The notes below the pieces were generated by a model. The model saw only the letters and a list, made by a program, of their open reading frames with translations, searched no databases and was not told where the DNA came from. A DNA stretch of 64,000 nucleotides from Fennellomyces sp. T-0311. Lineage: Eukaryota > Mucoromycota > Mucoromycetes > Mucorales > Lichtheimiaceae. Below, one piece after another: positions 22,628-34,992 of this stretch (within the stretch, counting starts at the first letter, position 1; each line of letters opens with the position of its first letter). The stretch is from the NCBI GenBank assembly GCA_025266875.1, contig JALLLT010000022.1, positions 310,001 to 374,000 on the forward strand. The letters run 5' to 3'. The position numbers were made by a program, and so were the translations under genes.

Positions 22628-24709
22628 ATGGCATTTTCCTTTGGCGCCAGCTCAAGCCAACCATCCTCAGGGTTTGGATCTGCTGGAAACACAGGTAATG
22701 CACCAGTGCGTCTATTCCATCGATTGTACACAAAACAAGTTTTTGGTGCTTTTTTTTTCTGTGAACGATTTACTGATCTGTACATCTTTTTGCAGGCAGC
22801 ACGTTTGGCGCAACAACAAATTCATCCGCTGGAACGCTATTCGGTGCAGGCGCAAATACCAATGCTTCATCCGCTGGAACCTTGTTTGGCGCCGGCACCA
22901 GCAACAATACCACAGGAACCACTTTCGGCAACAGCGCATCCAACACAGCCGCAGGAACGCTCTTTGGAGCAAACACTGGCAACTCATTCGGTGCTACCTC
23001 TCAATCAGGTTTGATATCCGCACTCAGTGTTCAATTGACGCGTGCCATTGACTGTTTTTCTGGCATTAGGATCTTCGTTTGGTTTCGGCAATACATCTAC
23101 CGCAACGTCGACAGCACCAACCACGGCATTCGGGGCACAGCAAACCACCACTCCTGCGTTTGGCTTTGGCCAGCAACAACAGCAACAAAACCCTGGATTC
23201 GGCGCAACGAGTGCTCCAGGCACAACAGGATTTGGTTTTGGTGCGAATAACAACACAGCAGCAGGAGGCGGGTTCGGTGGATTTGGCAACAACGCTACAG
23301 CGACTTCTACCGCTGGTTCGTTCGGCGGTTTTGGAATTAACAATACCGCGACCTCAAACGCTGCTACGGGTGGTTTCTTTAAACCGGCAGCGTCTACTCT
23401 TGGAACTGGAGGTTTTCAAAGCACTTTACCTTTCGGTAACAGCTTGCATTCCCTTGTCGCAGAATGTGGAAATTCACTGCAGCTTAATATCTAGGTGCAT
23501 CAAATCAACAACAAAGTAACACGCAGTTTGGTGGATTTGGAACAGGAGGAAATACCGGCTTTGGCGGTTTTGGTAGGTGGTTTTCATTTGACGATAATTG
23601 GTATGGTTTCTTATAAGCTGGTATCCAGGGCAACAACAACAGCAGCACCCACAACAGCCACCATCGCGCAACGTCTGGCAAGAACTCGCTTTAATACGTG
23701 CGCATTGGGACCCGTCTTCCCGCTTGTCTCAATTCCGAGTAAGTATACGTGATCTTCGACGGTGGGCTGTGGTAACTGACGTCTACGTTGGCAGCACTAC
23801 TTCTATAACGTCGTCCAGCCAAACGAAAGACATTTATATATTCGCCCACCAGACCAGGATGAGGAGTTATGGAACGAGGCCATGCGCAAAAACCCGGACC
23901 CTAACAAGTACATTTATCTTTAGCACGCTTTTTGACTCGAAGCTAACGTTATTTTGCAGTCTGGTTCCTGTTTTGGCTGTTGGATACGGTGACGTCCTGA
24001 AGCGCATGGATATTCAAGACCAAGCAGTAGAAGTACACAGAAACAAACTTGCCGTGAGTTCCTTATTAGTTGGATACATATAACTTGACATACTAAGATG
24101 ATGTCTATAGGAAATTGGCGAACGGTTACAAACAATCCAACAAAAGCATGCACTTGTCACCCTGGTCAAGATCGAGGAGCAGCGGCGCCGTAATATAGAC
24201 CTGACACAACGATTAATAAGAGTAATTGCAACTAGATGGCCAAAGCGATTTAGGGCGATTAACTCTCTTCCATAGATGCTGCGATGCGTACAAGTTCTGC
24301 GCTACAGGGGCTTCCCACTGGAGCATGATGAAGAAAAACTTTTGCAGAACCTGAAGCTTATTGCCGAGCAACCGTCGAATCCCGAGCAATTGAACAACAA
24401 GCTGCGGGACGCCTGGATTGCTCTACAGCAGATAAAGCGAAAGAGACAGGAAGCACCTGAAGACTCGTGGCGAGCAACAAGCAAAGAGGACTTGGCAACA
24501 ATTGCACAGGTAAGTTCCGAGTCAAACCCAAATGAGCATCTGCTAAAGTACATTTTGTACAGCTTCTCGCCCAAGAACAGGACGGCCTGCGCCATATTAA
24601 CAGCACGCTTTCAAAGGACATGGAAGAGATACAAAACATCGAGGAAAACCTCCGAAGTCATATCAAGCGAGCATCAAGAGGACGGAACGCGATGATGACG
24701 GGCTCATAG
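22628..24709 (+). CDS. NUP57: Nucleoporin NUP54/NUP57 (FG-repeat, Nsp1 complex)
   Basis: Ten exons close in phase to 510 aa: 22628..22694, 22796..23008, 23070..23435, 23495..23572, 23629..23738, 23795..23907, 23960..24053, 24111..24221, 24276..24509 and 24563..24709. The first half is an FG domain with GLFG-like, GFG and FGA repeats rich in Thr, Asn and Gln. It ends in a poly-Gln/Pro linker. The second half is the Nup54 helical domain (VWQELALIRAHWDPSSRLSQFRHYFYNVV; NLVPVLAVGYGDVLKRM; the helix before it starts at NERHLYIRPPDQDEELWNEAM). In the pore this subunit forms the central coiled-coil trimer with Nsp1 and Nup49 and lines the transport channel. It converges with the Sec7 GEF gene on the other strand. 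Confidence 0.95.
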
Positions 24710-24855
24710 GACATACCATTGATCACTAATAATAATAAAAAGAAGGCAGGGCTGTAGAAGAATGGTGTATTATATACGGGGTAATACCGTAGATATGAGA
24801 TGGATGGTTTGTCTACATGAGGAGGGTGGAAAGGAGGGAGGGGAACAGAAATCAT

Positions 24856-27800
24856 CTACATTGCGCTGGCGACCTTTTGCTTGATTTCCAAAATTGTATC
24901 TACAAATTCCAAGTTGCTGGTTTGCGGCTCTGTTAATATAAAGTCCCTCCACTATGACTGCCAACTTACTTTAGGTTCTCCGAGTTTGCGTTAGATAAGC
25001 TATAGATGCCCGCCATCATCTGCTCGGCCACAGCAAGCGTCACCGCAGGTGGGAAGTCTCGCAAAATTTTGAGACACTTTAGGATATCATCTTGCATGTT
25101 TTCCTATACAGTCTACAGTGAGTGTTTCGTCACTGCTTTTGGACGCTAATGGTGATACGTTACCCTGCCAGAGAAGCAAATGCAGAGTCGCAAAAGAGCG
25201 ACGACTGTCCGCTCAACTACAAGGACACTCTGCTTATCGGCGTGCTTCAGAATACCGAAAATGTAATCCACAGCACACGGCCAAACAAATTCAATCCGAT
25301 CTTGGTTTCGTACTGCAATTGTGACCATAAACTCCAGGAATAATACAGTGACAGGATTATATTGGATATTGCCCTTGGCTTCTTCAAACACCTTGGCATC
25401 GTATCCGACCTCTTGCACTGCCGTTACCAGCGATTTGAGTGGTTCAAGCTCCAATGAACTACGCGACGATACAGTTAATATGTATGACAAAATTTTGATA
25501 CATAGTGGACTCGACTTACCTCATGTCAGTGAACATTTCCTCCAGCTTACAGGCCGTCACGCAATCAACCGCGCACATTGTGCTCTCAACCTCTTCCTCC
25601 GTAGGGTCTGATCGATACGCTTCGTCGTTGGAATATGGTGATAGGAGGTATGATGATAACGTTGATAAAAGTGATCCATCGCGACGGTTCTGTTGCTTTG
25701 ATGGTGGAGGGGTTTTTGGCTTGAGCGGAATACTCGTTGTTCCTGATAAGAAATCTTCAACCTGAAGCATAGAGCCCGGTAGCAGTGAGTTTATAAATAG
25801 ATTGCGAATTATTTCCAGAATCTGTTTGATGATCCGATTAATATGAAAAAGTATAGTGTCAAGTATGGTATCATGGTTACCTTCTTCCAGCCTTTTCGCA
25901 TTGAGTTGCCATGACGAGTTACCACGGCAAAGGCGACAACAGCTGCCAACTGTCCTTTGTAATTTCGACCGAATCGTATGGCTAGATGACTGACGACATA
26001 TTGCTGACCGGCAACATCGACAATTGGGTCAGGAACAACATTGTGTGAGTTGGTTTCCTCCAATAGTCCCGTCATGGTAGCAAGGTTGACAACGATAGCA
26101 TCGAATACTTCGTACAACTTAAAGTGAGACGCAAGCAACGCGCATTGATGGAAGCCAGAAATGGCTTTCTGAAGCGTTGCATCGTCTTGAGCACTATCGA
26201 ACGCTAGAAAAAAATAGAGTCGTTAAGCCAACAAGTGAAAATAAAAAGACCGAAGTAATTAAAATTACCATATGCGATTGCAGCCAAGGCAGGCTTCCAG
26301 ACCAATTGGAAAATATCTTTGTCGTATGCTGGAGTGTCACATACAACGAATGGACCGGCAGACTTCGAGCGCTGCAACAATTGTTTCCATCCGTAATTGA
26401 ATCCAACCCGTCCCTCGTGCTCTTCAGGCATAACTATTTCATCGTGTTTGATTGCTTCATAGATGGATTTCTGTATCGAGTATAAGTCAATAGTCCAATT
26501 GTACTTTCTTGATAAAGACCTACCAGATAGTCTTTGGGGAAATCTTTTCCGTCGTTCACACCACGCAGGTTTCTATAGTAATCATCTAAAGTCATACGAC
26601 GCTAAAATTGATCCATTAGAAACCTCAAAGTTCTCTTGAGAGAGAGAAAAAGGTTAGCTTACTCGGACTTGAGGGTTATGTTGATCTGTATTGAGCAAGA
26701 TGATTGAATACGCCAAAACCTGACCAGATTCTGCATTTGCAATCTCAGGTGCACCAGCCTCGCAAAATACTTCAGCAAAAGTATCTGTAACGCGCATGAT
26801 CTGCTGTGATTCACCAGGCAAGCGGAATGTTTCTAGAACAATTCTCAAACATTCATCCATACGTTTCTAGTTTTGTACTTAGTGACACCGATTGTCGATC
26901 CTCGCTATTTCTGAACTTACGCCAGCAAATTCAAATTGTCGCATGAACACTTGCAACAGCGGAAGGTTATCGGGTTTTCCGAGATATTCACCCAGCATCT
27001 TCTTGTTAAGTTGCTGGGTTGACTTTAAAAACTGTGCGAGACTCTCGACTGTGCTACCATTTTCATCGGGCACGATGATGCCGTTTTCTATATCCAGTCC
27101 ATCGATTAGGTCTCATTCCAACGACATAGCAGTCGCTTTCCTTACCTGACAGATACTGAATGCCGTTTTTGGGGTTTTCATTGAAGAGAGTGGCACCTTC
27201 TAGTACAATTCGTTTTCTCGATTTGCGTTCCAAAAGTACACTGGGCGGCGTCAATGCCTAAATGGGAATAGAATGAATATCAACATGGAAGGAAGGATTC
27301 ATAGACATACACTGAGTGATGATGTATTATTGTCCTATATAGCAAATAAGTGAGCGGTTCCAGGACACCTGTGTACAAACTTACATATGCCGTAATTCGC
27401 TCGACCATCTGGTCGATAAACATAAGAAGGGTATCCAAGCAGAGAGTGTGCGAGTCGAAGCCAGTGAACCCTTGAGGATCAGGGAATGAGTTCTAAAGAA
27501 ATACATTTCTTTAGTAATTAAGCGATATACGAGCAATACAACTTACTTTGCTCAAAAACTGGATAATCTCTTCAAACAAATCGCCGCATGATAGATCGCA
27601 ATCATAGTTGAACCACAGGTCAACCATAAACGTGGGTATCCTTGCGCACTGTAACAGACATTCCAACAGGAGTTCCCGCACCTCGGGCGTGACGACTGCA
27701 TAGTCAGCACCATAGTTTTTACCGGGTCTGGGTGATGCGCTGCGAACTTCAACATGCCCCTTGATATTTCTGCCTTCCACAGTATCCTTTCCTGTGACAA

Positions 27801-29741
27801 TTGTGACAGCGCCGTCTTCGTCCACATCAATCTTCATGCTTCGGCTGCCGGCGCCCAAACGTTCAATTAAAAAGAATAAAAATAACTCCTGCTGGAGCTT
27901 CAGATGCGGACGCATTGTGTCTATTACGGTAGAAATGACGCGCAACGTCAGCGTAAGTAAAGGCATCGCGTCAGTTTTGGCAAGCTATGTAAGCAACGCA
28001 TAAATGAAATGTTCTCGATTGCCTTTATCCATATGGATTACCTGAAACAAGTATTTGCAGAATTCATCTGCAACCAAAACGCGCAAGGTCTCGAATCGAC
28101 TGATGCTCTTTCCTCCAACTTCAAAGGCAACATTGAGGATACTCAGTGCCATAAGGCGCATCGAGTCGGTATGCTTGTGTTCGTGAGGGTTGAGAAGCGA
28201 GATCAAAACGCGCAAAAGTTCACGAATGGCTGGTAAACCGTAGGGTCGCAGAGGTGTTGGCTCTAGTAGTATCGTAAGTTTGATGTGAAAAGATTTTCAT
28301 GCGTCCATCCGCACCTTCTGCATTGTCACCCTTTTCGCCCTGATCATCATTTTGTTGATCTCCCGCTGCTACTTTTGCCGCGCTGTCTGTATCATCACTA
28401 TTATCACGTTCGACCATCTCGGTTGTGTCTGCTGGTGCAGCGTTTTGTGGTGCCTTTTCATCATCCGTGCGTATCGGCGGTGACGGTGTGGGTCGTGGCG
28501 TGCTCATGTGAGGTGCAGTTGATATGTTCTTCTGATCATCTTTGTCAGCGGGCTTGATGGCATCGTTTGGTGATTCGATATAGACCCACTCGTCTTCCAG
28601 CGTCTTCAGTCTGAAATCCCAAGCCCGTCAGAAAACAAAGCACTGATCCATCCATTTCGTCTTCTTTTTTTACCTTTCAAAAATCGAAATAACCATATTA
28701 ATCATCACGTGTTCGGCAGATCTCCGGAGCATTTCTAATCACGTCGTCTCAGCTTGCTTTTTGCACAGACAGAAAAATGTAACCATACCGCTTAACCGCA
28801 TCTGGCAACACATGCTCAACCCGGTTTCCATCATTTCGCACACCGCCTCATCGCTGAGAACCTGTCCACACTCGCTTGTGAGTGCCATCTGAAGCACCTG
28901 CAGCATTCTCAACAGCACCAGTTCGTCCGACGCCGCATCGGATGCTTCGAACTTGCAGTGGGTGGCAGCTGACGATAAGGCGTTCATGGCGAATGCAATG
29001 CTTGGGTTTTGCAGGCCTGGTGTTATTCATCAGTCCCTTGCTACACCTATCCACAACGGAACACTTACCAACGATGCCGTAGTGCAGAAACTTTTCAATG
29101 CTGCCAAGCGCGGTTCCAGCAATGGGGCCCGTTGTGTTTCCGGAGCGGATGACTTCAAGGAAAGGGTTCAACAGCAACAGCGCGTCCAAGTCGCTTACAT
29201 CTGAAGAAATAGCATTCCGTGAATATGCTTTATTGAATAAACAATAAGATAGCAGCAATGTATTACCTTCCACGGTTCCCAGATACTCTCTTAAATTGGT
29301 GAAGCCTTCCATCAAGGGATTTTCCTGATAACCATTTCAATTACCCTGAAACCTTCTTTGTATCGCATGAATTTACCTGGTTCCGCGCGTGCGACTCCTT
29401 TGCGTTGGCCTGACCTTGGCGCAACCCCATACTCATTCCAAGGCCACCCATATTCAGGCCGTTCACATTCATGCCAGACCAGCGTGCATTTTTACGCATG
29501 GCGCTCGTCACAGCTACAAACGCTTGGATATGAGCATGCCGTTTCCTTATCCACGAGTACAGCATTTACCGATAATCTCAGCATGAACAAGCTGATACCA
29601 TGTAAGCTCTGACTTGATGCGATGAGCCGAATCCACAACGGTAAAGGAGTTTCCTCGAATGTGCTCCTCAGCCGATAAAGGAGGTGGTCTGGTGCTCCCA
29701 TTTGCTGAAGTTGTTTCTGCGGGTGTTGATGGCGTACTCAT
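24856..29741 (-). CDS. GEA2: Golgi Arf guanine-nucleotide exchange factor (GEA1/2, GBF1 type)
   Basis: A long gene with about 20 exons. The N-terminal DCB part reads [17 protein letters not shown] (29522..29377) and [18 protein letters not shown] (29200..29069); these and [15 protein letters not shown] are GBF1/Gea hallmarks that separate it from Sec7/BIG. A HUS-like region follows (about 28.6-27.5 kb) with an acidic insert. The Sec7 domain (about 27.2-26.6 kb) has [10 protein letters not shown], with the glutamate finger, and [21 protein letters not shown] regions run to about 24.9 kb. The protein would load GTP on Arf1 for COPI coat assembly at the cis-Golgi. The start at 29741 gives MSTPSTPAE; an in-frame Met at 29846, directly after a stop, is possible. 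The last splice is unresolved: a stop at 24856 ([10 protein letters not shown]) fits the protein best, but canonical splicing leads to 24770. Confidence 0.88.
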
Positions 29742-29846
29742 GGCAGGCGATCGACGTATAGATTCAATCCACCAGGTGTAAAGCAATCTTGTCGCTGACA
29801 ATATACGGTGGTTCTCTATTAAAAACGTCGGGATGATGTCAACCAT

Positions 29847-31530
29847 TTAATACTTTAAGAGCAATGAAGGTACCAGTGGCGTCCATGGAACCAGGCCTTT
29901 CTCTCTTTCTCTCTTTCTTTTGGGGGAGGAATAGTACTGTCACTTACATTGGAAAACAGCGGCTTATATACCTAGCAACCCGTCCCTGGAGCAGAAACAG
30001 AGAAAAAGGAAAACGGTGCTGTGATTTGAATGGACTGCAAATTGCCACATTGGTGGACTAGCCATCCTCCACGTTGTTTCAAATGCCGCAGGGCAATCCA
30101 GGTTAGTCGCAGCACATTGCATGGACTCCACCGGGTATAGGTCTCCATGCGTTTCTGGTAATCCTGACAATCTTGTTGCTGGCCGCATGTTTCTGTAGAA
30201 AACTTTATATTGGGATACCACCACGGCGAGGAAAACCGTGTCATCCCAGTCCATCCTGCCACGTCGGGCATGCCGGCCACGGTGTGAGAACCGAAAGCCA
30301 TCGATGGTGCAACTGTTGCACATAAACTTGCCATTTTTAATATCTCGATGATGATGACGTTGCTTGGGATACCGTAACTATAATATGCCACCCGCCGAAT
30401 GCCTGTGCTCAAGCTTATTATGTAGCAGCAAATACTATCTCCGGCAAATTGCCAATTGCTCCAACAGGTACACCGCGTGAGATATTTGCTATTCTGATTT
30501 GTCAAAGGGCAATATGTCCATTTCCATAGTTACCATCCCACGTTTGCTTATGAATAGATACACTTGCATATTCTTCAATATTTTGAGTTGTAGAAGAGCT
30601 TAGCTAAGTGACAACCACGGATGGCATAACCAGGAAGAGCGCAAAAGAACAAAGCTACACGAGCCTTTGCACTTCTGCCGTTAGCAGCTCTGCAAACTGA
30701 GTTATTTCTAAGATAGGGAATCCGTGGATACGGATATCGGGAGGTCAACAGACGTTTCATAATTAACCATTAGTTACTTCGCCACGAAGAAAAATGAACA
30801 GTAAAGCTAATTATTTACCAGGTTTAAAACTAAAAATACGGTAGATATAAACAAGCAAAAAGAATAAATGGGCTGATGAGCCACTTGACACGCAAAAGTT
30901 TCTATTGCCGGAAGGGGAAACGCCCATTCTGTATCACGCAGATCATGAACATTATGACGAAGCACAATACCCAGCATCACCGCCCTTTTTTTTCATTAGA
31001 TCGACAACAGTGGCGCGGGCGCAGTACCAAAAAAAAATAAGAGAGATGGGCGAAGTAAAAAAGGTGTGCTTCCTGAACAGAAACATTTTTCTGTGGCACA
31101 AGGATTAGCCACAAGCGATGTTGTTGTTGTTGTTGTTGTTTTTGCTATCATTATCGGGAGCTTGTTTATATGCAACTTTCAGTTTCTGCATGTACGAACG
31201 CAAAAGTAATGGTACTTGCAAAAACGGAACGAGATGATGTAAGACGGGCTATGTTATCATTGGTAGTGATACAGCAATGTTTGCTCAACGAAAGGAAACA
31301 CAAGAAAAAAGTTCTCAGACCTTGTATGGCCGATTCTGGAGCGCTGTGCGCCACCAAATACGTATATATCGAGGCACCATTGATAGGCTTTGACCTTCTT
31401 TTCCTCTCTGTAAACTCGCGACGAGTTAAAACAAAGGAGTAGATTGTTGCAGCTCATTTCACCATTAGCCTCATTCCTCCCATTGCATAAATCTCCAAAG
31501 CCCACACGAGTCATACAAGCACAGTACAAC
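29847..31530. other. Intergenic region with doubtful minus-strand ORFs
   Basis: Two long minus-strand ORFs overlap in different frames (30334..29972, starting MASLCATVAPSMAFG, and 30323..29964). The first is Trp- and Cys-containing and moderately protein-like, but I recognise no family and find no supporting splice or promoter signal. The rest is low-complexity and AT-rich. Confidence 0.35.
31118..31142. repeat. (TTG)n microsatellite
   Basis: About eight TTG units in a row lie in intergenic DNA upstream of the tetraspan gene. Confidence 0.9.
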
Positions 31531-32654
31531 ATGCGCGTCGCAATACTTATTATCATACGCTTATTGCTCTTCATTTTCAGCGCTGGCACTCTTGCTTGTC
31601 ATATCGGTAAAGAAGTTGATAAAAGTGGCCATTGATGATTTTACTGACTGGACCACGGACCTTGATAAAGCACAAATTAGTCTTCTCGAGAGGAGCCACG
31701 ACGAGTTCGGCTTTAGCAATGAATGGTGGCCTGGCTATGCAGTCGTGAGTATAAGAGCGTGACAGAACAAAGAAATGCTGGATGCTAATTGAGGATCCTC
31801 AAGTATACATTATATTATGTCGGCGCGGGCTTCTCGTTCTTATGCGCTCTAGCGTTGTTCGTCTTGAGTTTCATGCCAAGCATAAGATCGACACGAGGTG
31901 ATCGAATTCTCAGCATCATTTGCGTGGCTCTTCTGATCGCTGTCATTGTCTATAACTCGCTTGAGGGAGGCCTGGTTCCATGGCTCGGAGGTACTGGCAC
32001 CACTCCGGATCCACAAGCAGGTATCGCCGAACAGAAAGGGTTTGCTACGTACTGTTCCAACTACGGCACTGATTCTGCAGAAAGTCGCAACATCTTTTAC
32101 CGTTGCTGTAAGTTAAATGTCGTCATGCGTGTGTGGGATATTTATAGATTTTGAGTTGGTGTTTATACACAGGGCTACAGAACGGTGCGTGGCTGGGAAT
32201 GATCATCTTGGCAGCTTTATGGATTGTTCTCGCGTTGTACACGTTCCTGCAGAGCAGGTCGAGAATCTACAGAGATAAAGACGAGCATAATTACATTGAA
32301 GATGCGCCCATGGCTCTCGATCACACAAGCTCGGCTTCCCCCGGCCCCTACCCCGCTGGCACGACAGCAGTTGGCACCCCACCTCAACAGTATGCCAATC
32401 TTGGAGGACAGCAATACGATTCGGCGGCATACCCATCATATTACAATTACCATGATTCAGGCCCTGCTCAATATCCACCACCACAGCGACAGATGTCATA
32501 TTCAACGGACTACAGCGGATCTGGGGCACCGTTGTATGCCAATGGGGGTAATCCTGGTTACACGTTCCCATATGGTGAAAAAGTTGCCGTGGCAACACCG
32601 TCGGAACACTCCATGTCCGAGCCACCGCACTCGCATGACGGAGTGCGGGTCTAA
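31531..32654 (+). CDS. Tetraspan membrane protein with Pro/Tyr/Gln-rich tail
   Basis: The hydrophobic start MRVAILIIIRLLLFIFS is followed by a loop (AIDDFTDWTTDLDKAQ), then two more helices (YVGAGFSFLCALALFVLSF; ILSIICVALLIAVIVYN). Next is a Cys-containing loop (GFATYCSNYGTDS..FYRC) and a fourth helix (GMIILAALWIVLALYTF). Exons from 31626 on are clear: ..31744, 31804..32107 and 32173..32654. The layout resembles MARVEL/claudin-like fungal four-helix proteins with a cytoplasmic low-complexity tail (about 120 aa, Pro/Gly/Tyr/Gln). The function is unknown, but membrane-domain organisation or cell-wall-synthase trafficking is possible. Between the first helix and AIDDF the frame shifts by one. 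A 19-nt segment 31607..31625 with GT..AG ends would fix it but is too short for a normal intron, so this junction is unsafe. Confidence 0.75.
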
Positions 32655-33846
32655 AGACCGCCCTCCCTTTGTGTACTTTCCTAATTATAACCCCTACACT
32701 CTAACTGCCTGCGCCCACTCGTCATTAGATCCCAAATGTTCTCGCTTACTTCTTTATATTTCCTGTATATGGAAAGACGAGCTAAAAATGAGCTTGTTTT
32801 TTTTTCGTCTGGCTAGTCACATGGCTTCCAGAAATGTGGATAATCGTTATTTTCTATAAAAAATTGGTTTACTTGTGCTCCAAGCTTCATTAATCCGAAT
32901 TTTAGACGAGTGCTTTCCTTTTTTTTTGCTCTCGCTAAAGCCACCACCAACATTATGAATAATACTCGAGTGTATCCTGCGCCGTTCGTCTCCCAAACGA
33001 ATGCTAACAATATTTACTGGGGTGCCCATCGGACAATTGGTATCACGTGGCTATGCACCAGGACCACATTATCCCTCGATCAGATCAGATCGGTGGTTCA
33101 TGCAGGAATTCTATGATATATAAGGTTGACACTTATTGTGTTTTGATTTATTTACGTGCATCATTGTATCTATTTACGTATTACCGAGACTTTGATTGGT
33201 CATTATTAATCAAATTACGTACGCTCCAACCATGAGGAATGCACTCGATGATCCGGTTTCATTCTTGAAAAGCTAGACGCCGTAACAAAGTATCTGTATC
33301 CAGTACTAATTATATCTATTCATACTTTTCGTGATATAGTAGACGCATACAAAGGTATGTCTACGTACGTGCAAAGTGCCAAGGCTCTTTTTTTTTTAAA
33401 AAAAAAAAAAGAAAAAGAAAAATTATTGCTTGACTGGTCTGTACAAGGTGGACGCGAAAATTTAATGTGTGCGGCTGACAATAAATCAAGGCCTTCGTGA
33501 TTTTCTCGTGCTCACTTACAATAATGGTGTACCTGAAATTTTAATAGACATGTACATATGTCTTCGAGCGATTAAAACAGAGCCAGACGCAGCGTTCACA
33601 GCACTTCACATCGGAAGTCTTCCCTCGGACATTGTGATATACATTTCTTTGATCGTGACGGTCGTTACTGGTGACTACCCAACCCTCTGCAGGCATGCTA
33701 AAAGTCTCGTGATAAAATGGGATAGGGAACAAGTAATTTAGTGTAAATAGTAAGTAGTGCTATGTTCAAACATAAATAAACAATTATTCTAATAATAGAG
33801 TAGATTGGTGTTATTAGTGTGTAGTAGTAAGAGTATAATACAGCCC
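32655..33846. other. AT-rich intergenic region
   Basis: This stretch contains the 3' region of the tetraspan gene, a T9-A12 palindromic run near 33391..33411, and one 90-aa ORF at 33469..33741 with no recognisable family. I see no convincing gene. Confidence 0.45.
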
Positions 33847-34492
33847 TCAGACAGGCAACGCAGGGCCAGTGAATCGATCGAACGTCTACGCACAGAAACC
33901 CGTGTTAGCAAATATCTCTCCCATTTCCCGTTCTGCATGTGTCTCCATACGTTGCTTAATCCGGGGTGATTCAAAAGTGATCCGATAATAGGAAGCTGGC
34001 GAAGGAACGCGAACACGAGAGGGAAAAAGTCGCTGGGACAACGATCCATGAGTGATCCAAGCACACGCCACAGCACACCACCCTAGTTACCCAAACAGAT
34101 TAAGAATGCCAAAGAGCTCGATGGCAATACCGACAACCGCCCAGCGGCAAAACACCAGAAAAATGCCTCCAAGAAAACAAATCGTGCCACGGAGTTTGCT
34201 CTTTTGGGCAAAGAAAGTGATCGTACGCTGAGCACCGATCGTCAGCGTGATGCCCGCCAAAAACAAGATCTGTACCCCAATTGTTAAGAATGCTTCTCAG
34301 ATGTAATGAAGTCTAGAGATCCTTACGTTTCCGATTGCAAGTAATCCAGCATCAAAGAAAGTGAAAACGCCCATGAGCATAAAGAGGACTCCCACAGCGG
34401 TGAGACCTACGCCGATCTCTACATGAGCAGCAGTCAGCTCTTGCTTCAGAGACCACCGGAACACAACACGTACTCTGTCCATCAGAAAGCAT
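33847..34492 (-). CDS. GOT1: Vesicle transport protein GOT1
   Basis: Five exons: 34492..34474 (19 nt), 34418..34327, 34269..34091, 34032..33951 and 33885..33847. The phases close to 136 aa, close to yeast Got1 (138 aa). The tiny first exon gives MLSDGQ, which splices to KIGVGLTAVG as in other GOT1 proteins; using the longer unspliced Met at 34482 would destroy this match. Four hydrophobic helices follow, with the conserved FFDAGLLAIGN, ILFLAGITLTIG, GDFFPLVFAFLRQLPIIG and a C-terminus ending LPV, as in yeast. Got1 is an ER/Golgi tetraspan protein that helps COPII budding and Golgi fusion. The last exon is only 39 nt. Confidence 0.95.
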
Positions 34493-34992
34493 GAAGAAAA
34501 AAAAAGTTGTTCAGGCACCTGGCGGCGACCGGAACAGAATATAAATCGTGTCAGACCGTTACACAGCAACGGCTATCTTCATATGAAGTTTTTTTTACAG
34601 CATTTTTCGTGTCACTGACTCGCAAAACATGGCCTAGAAGGTTTTAGCTTTCATTGACAATCAACAAGTTAATTGTAATATACTTTAATTAGAGGGGAAC
34701 ATGAAATGCCCTGTGCTCCATTGTGTCGGGAATATATGTCAAGGCGGCGATCACTTTCCAAATGAAAGTCTTCTATTGCGGCGATCTAGCCCGCCGTCTG
34801 TGTGGCGATCCGTTGCTGCTACCGACTGCTCCGTGTCAGATATTGGCGGCAGGAACTGACTTTCGCAAAGACAGATGTCGATGCATCCATGGCTGTTGTG
34901 GGTTTGGCGTATTTTGGTATCACTTTACAGTTCCACACTGGGTTGCCTGAAAAGATGCATTGTGTTTTTCTCATATTCCCACACGCACCAGC

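Noticed and set aside
29964..30505. Two overlapping minus-strand ORFs
   Set aside because: They occupy different frames of the same bases, at most one can be real, and no homology is recognised.
33391..33411. T9-A12 palindrome as a terminator
   Set aside because: It is not near the end of a convincing gene and low-complexity runs of this kind are common here.
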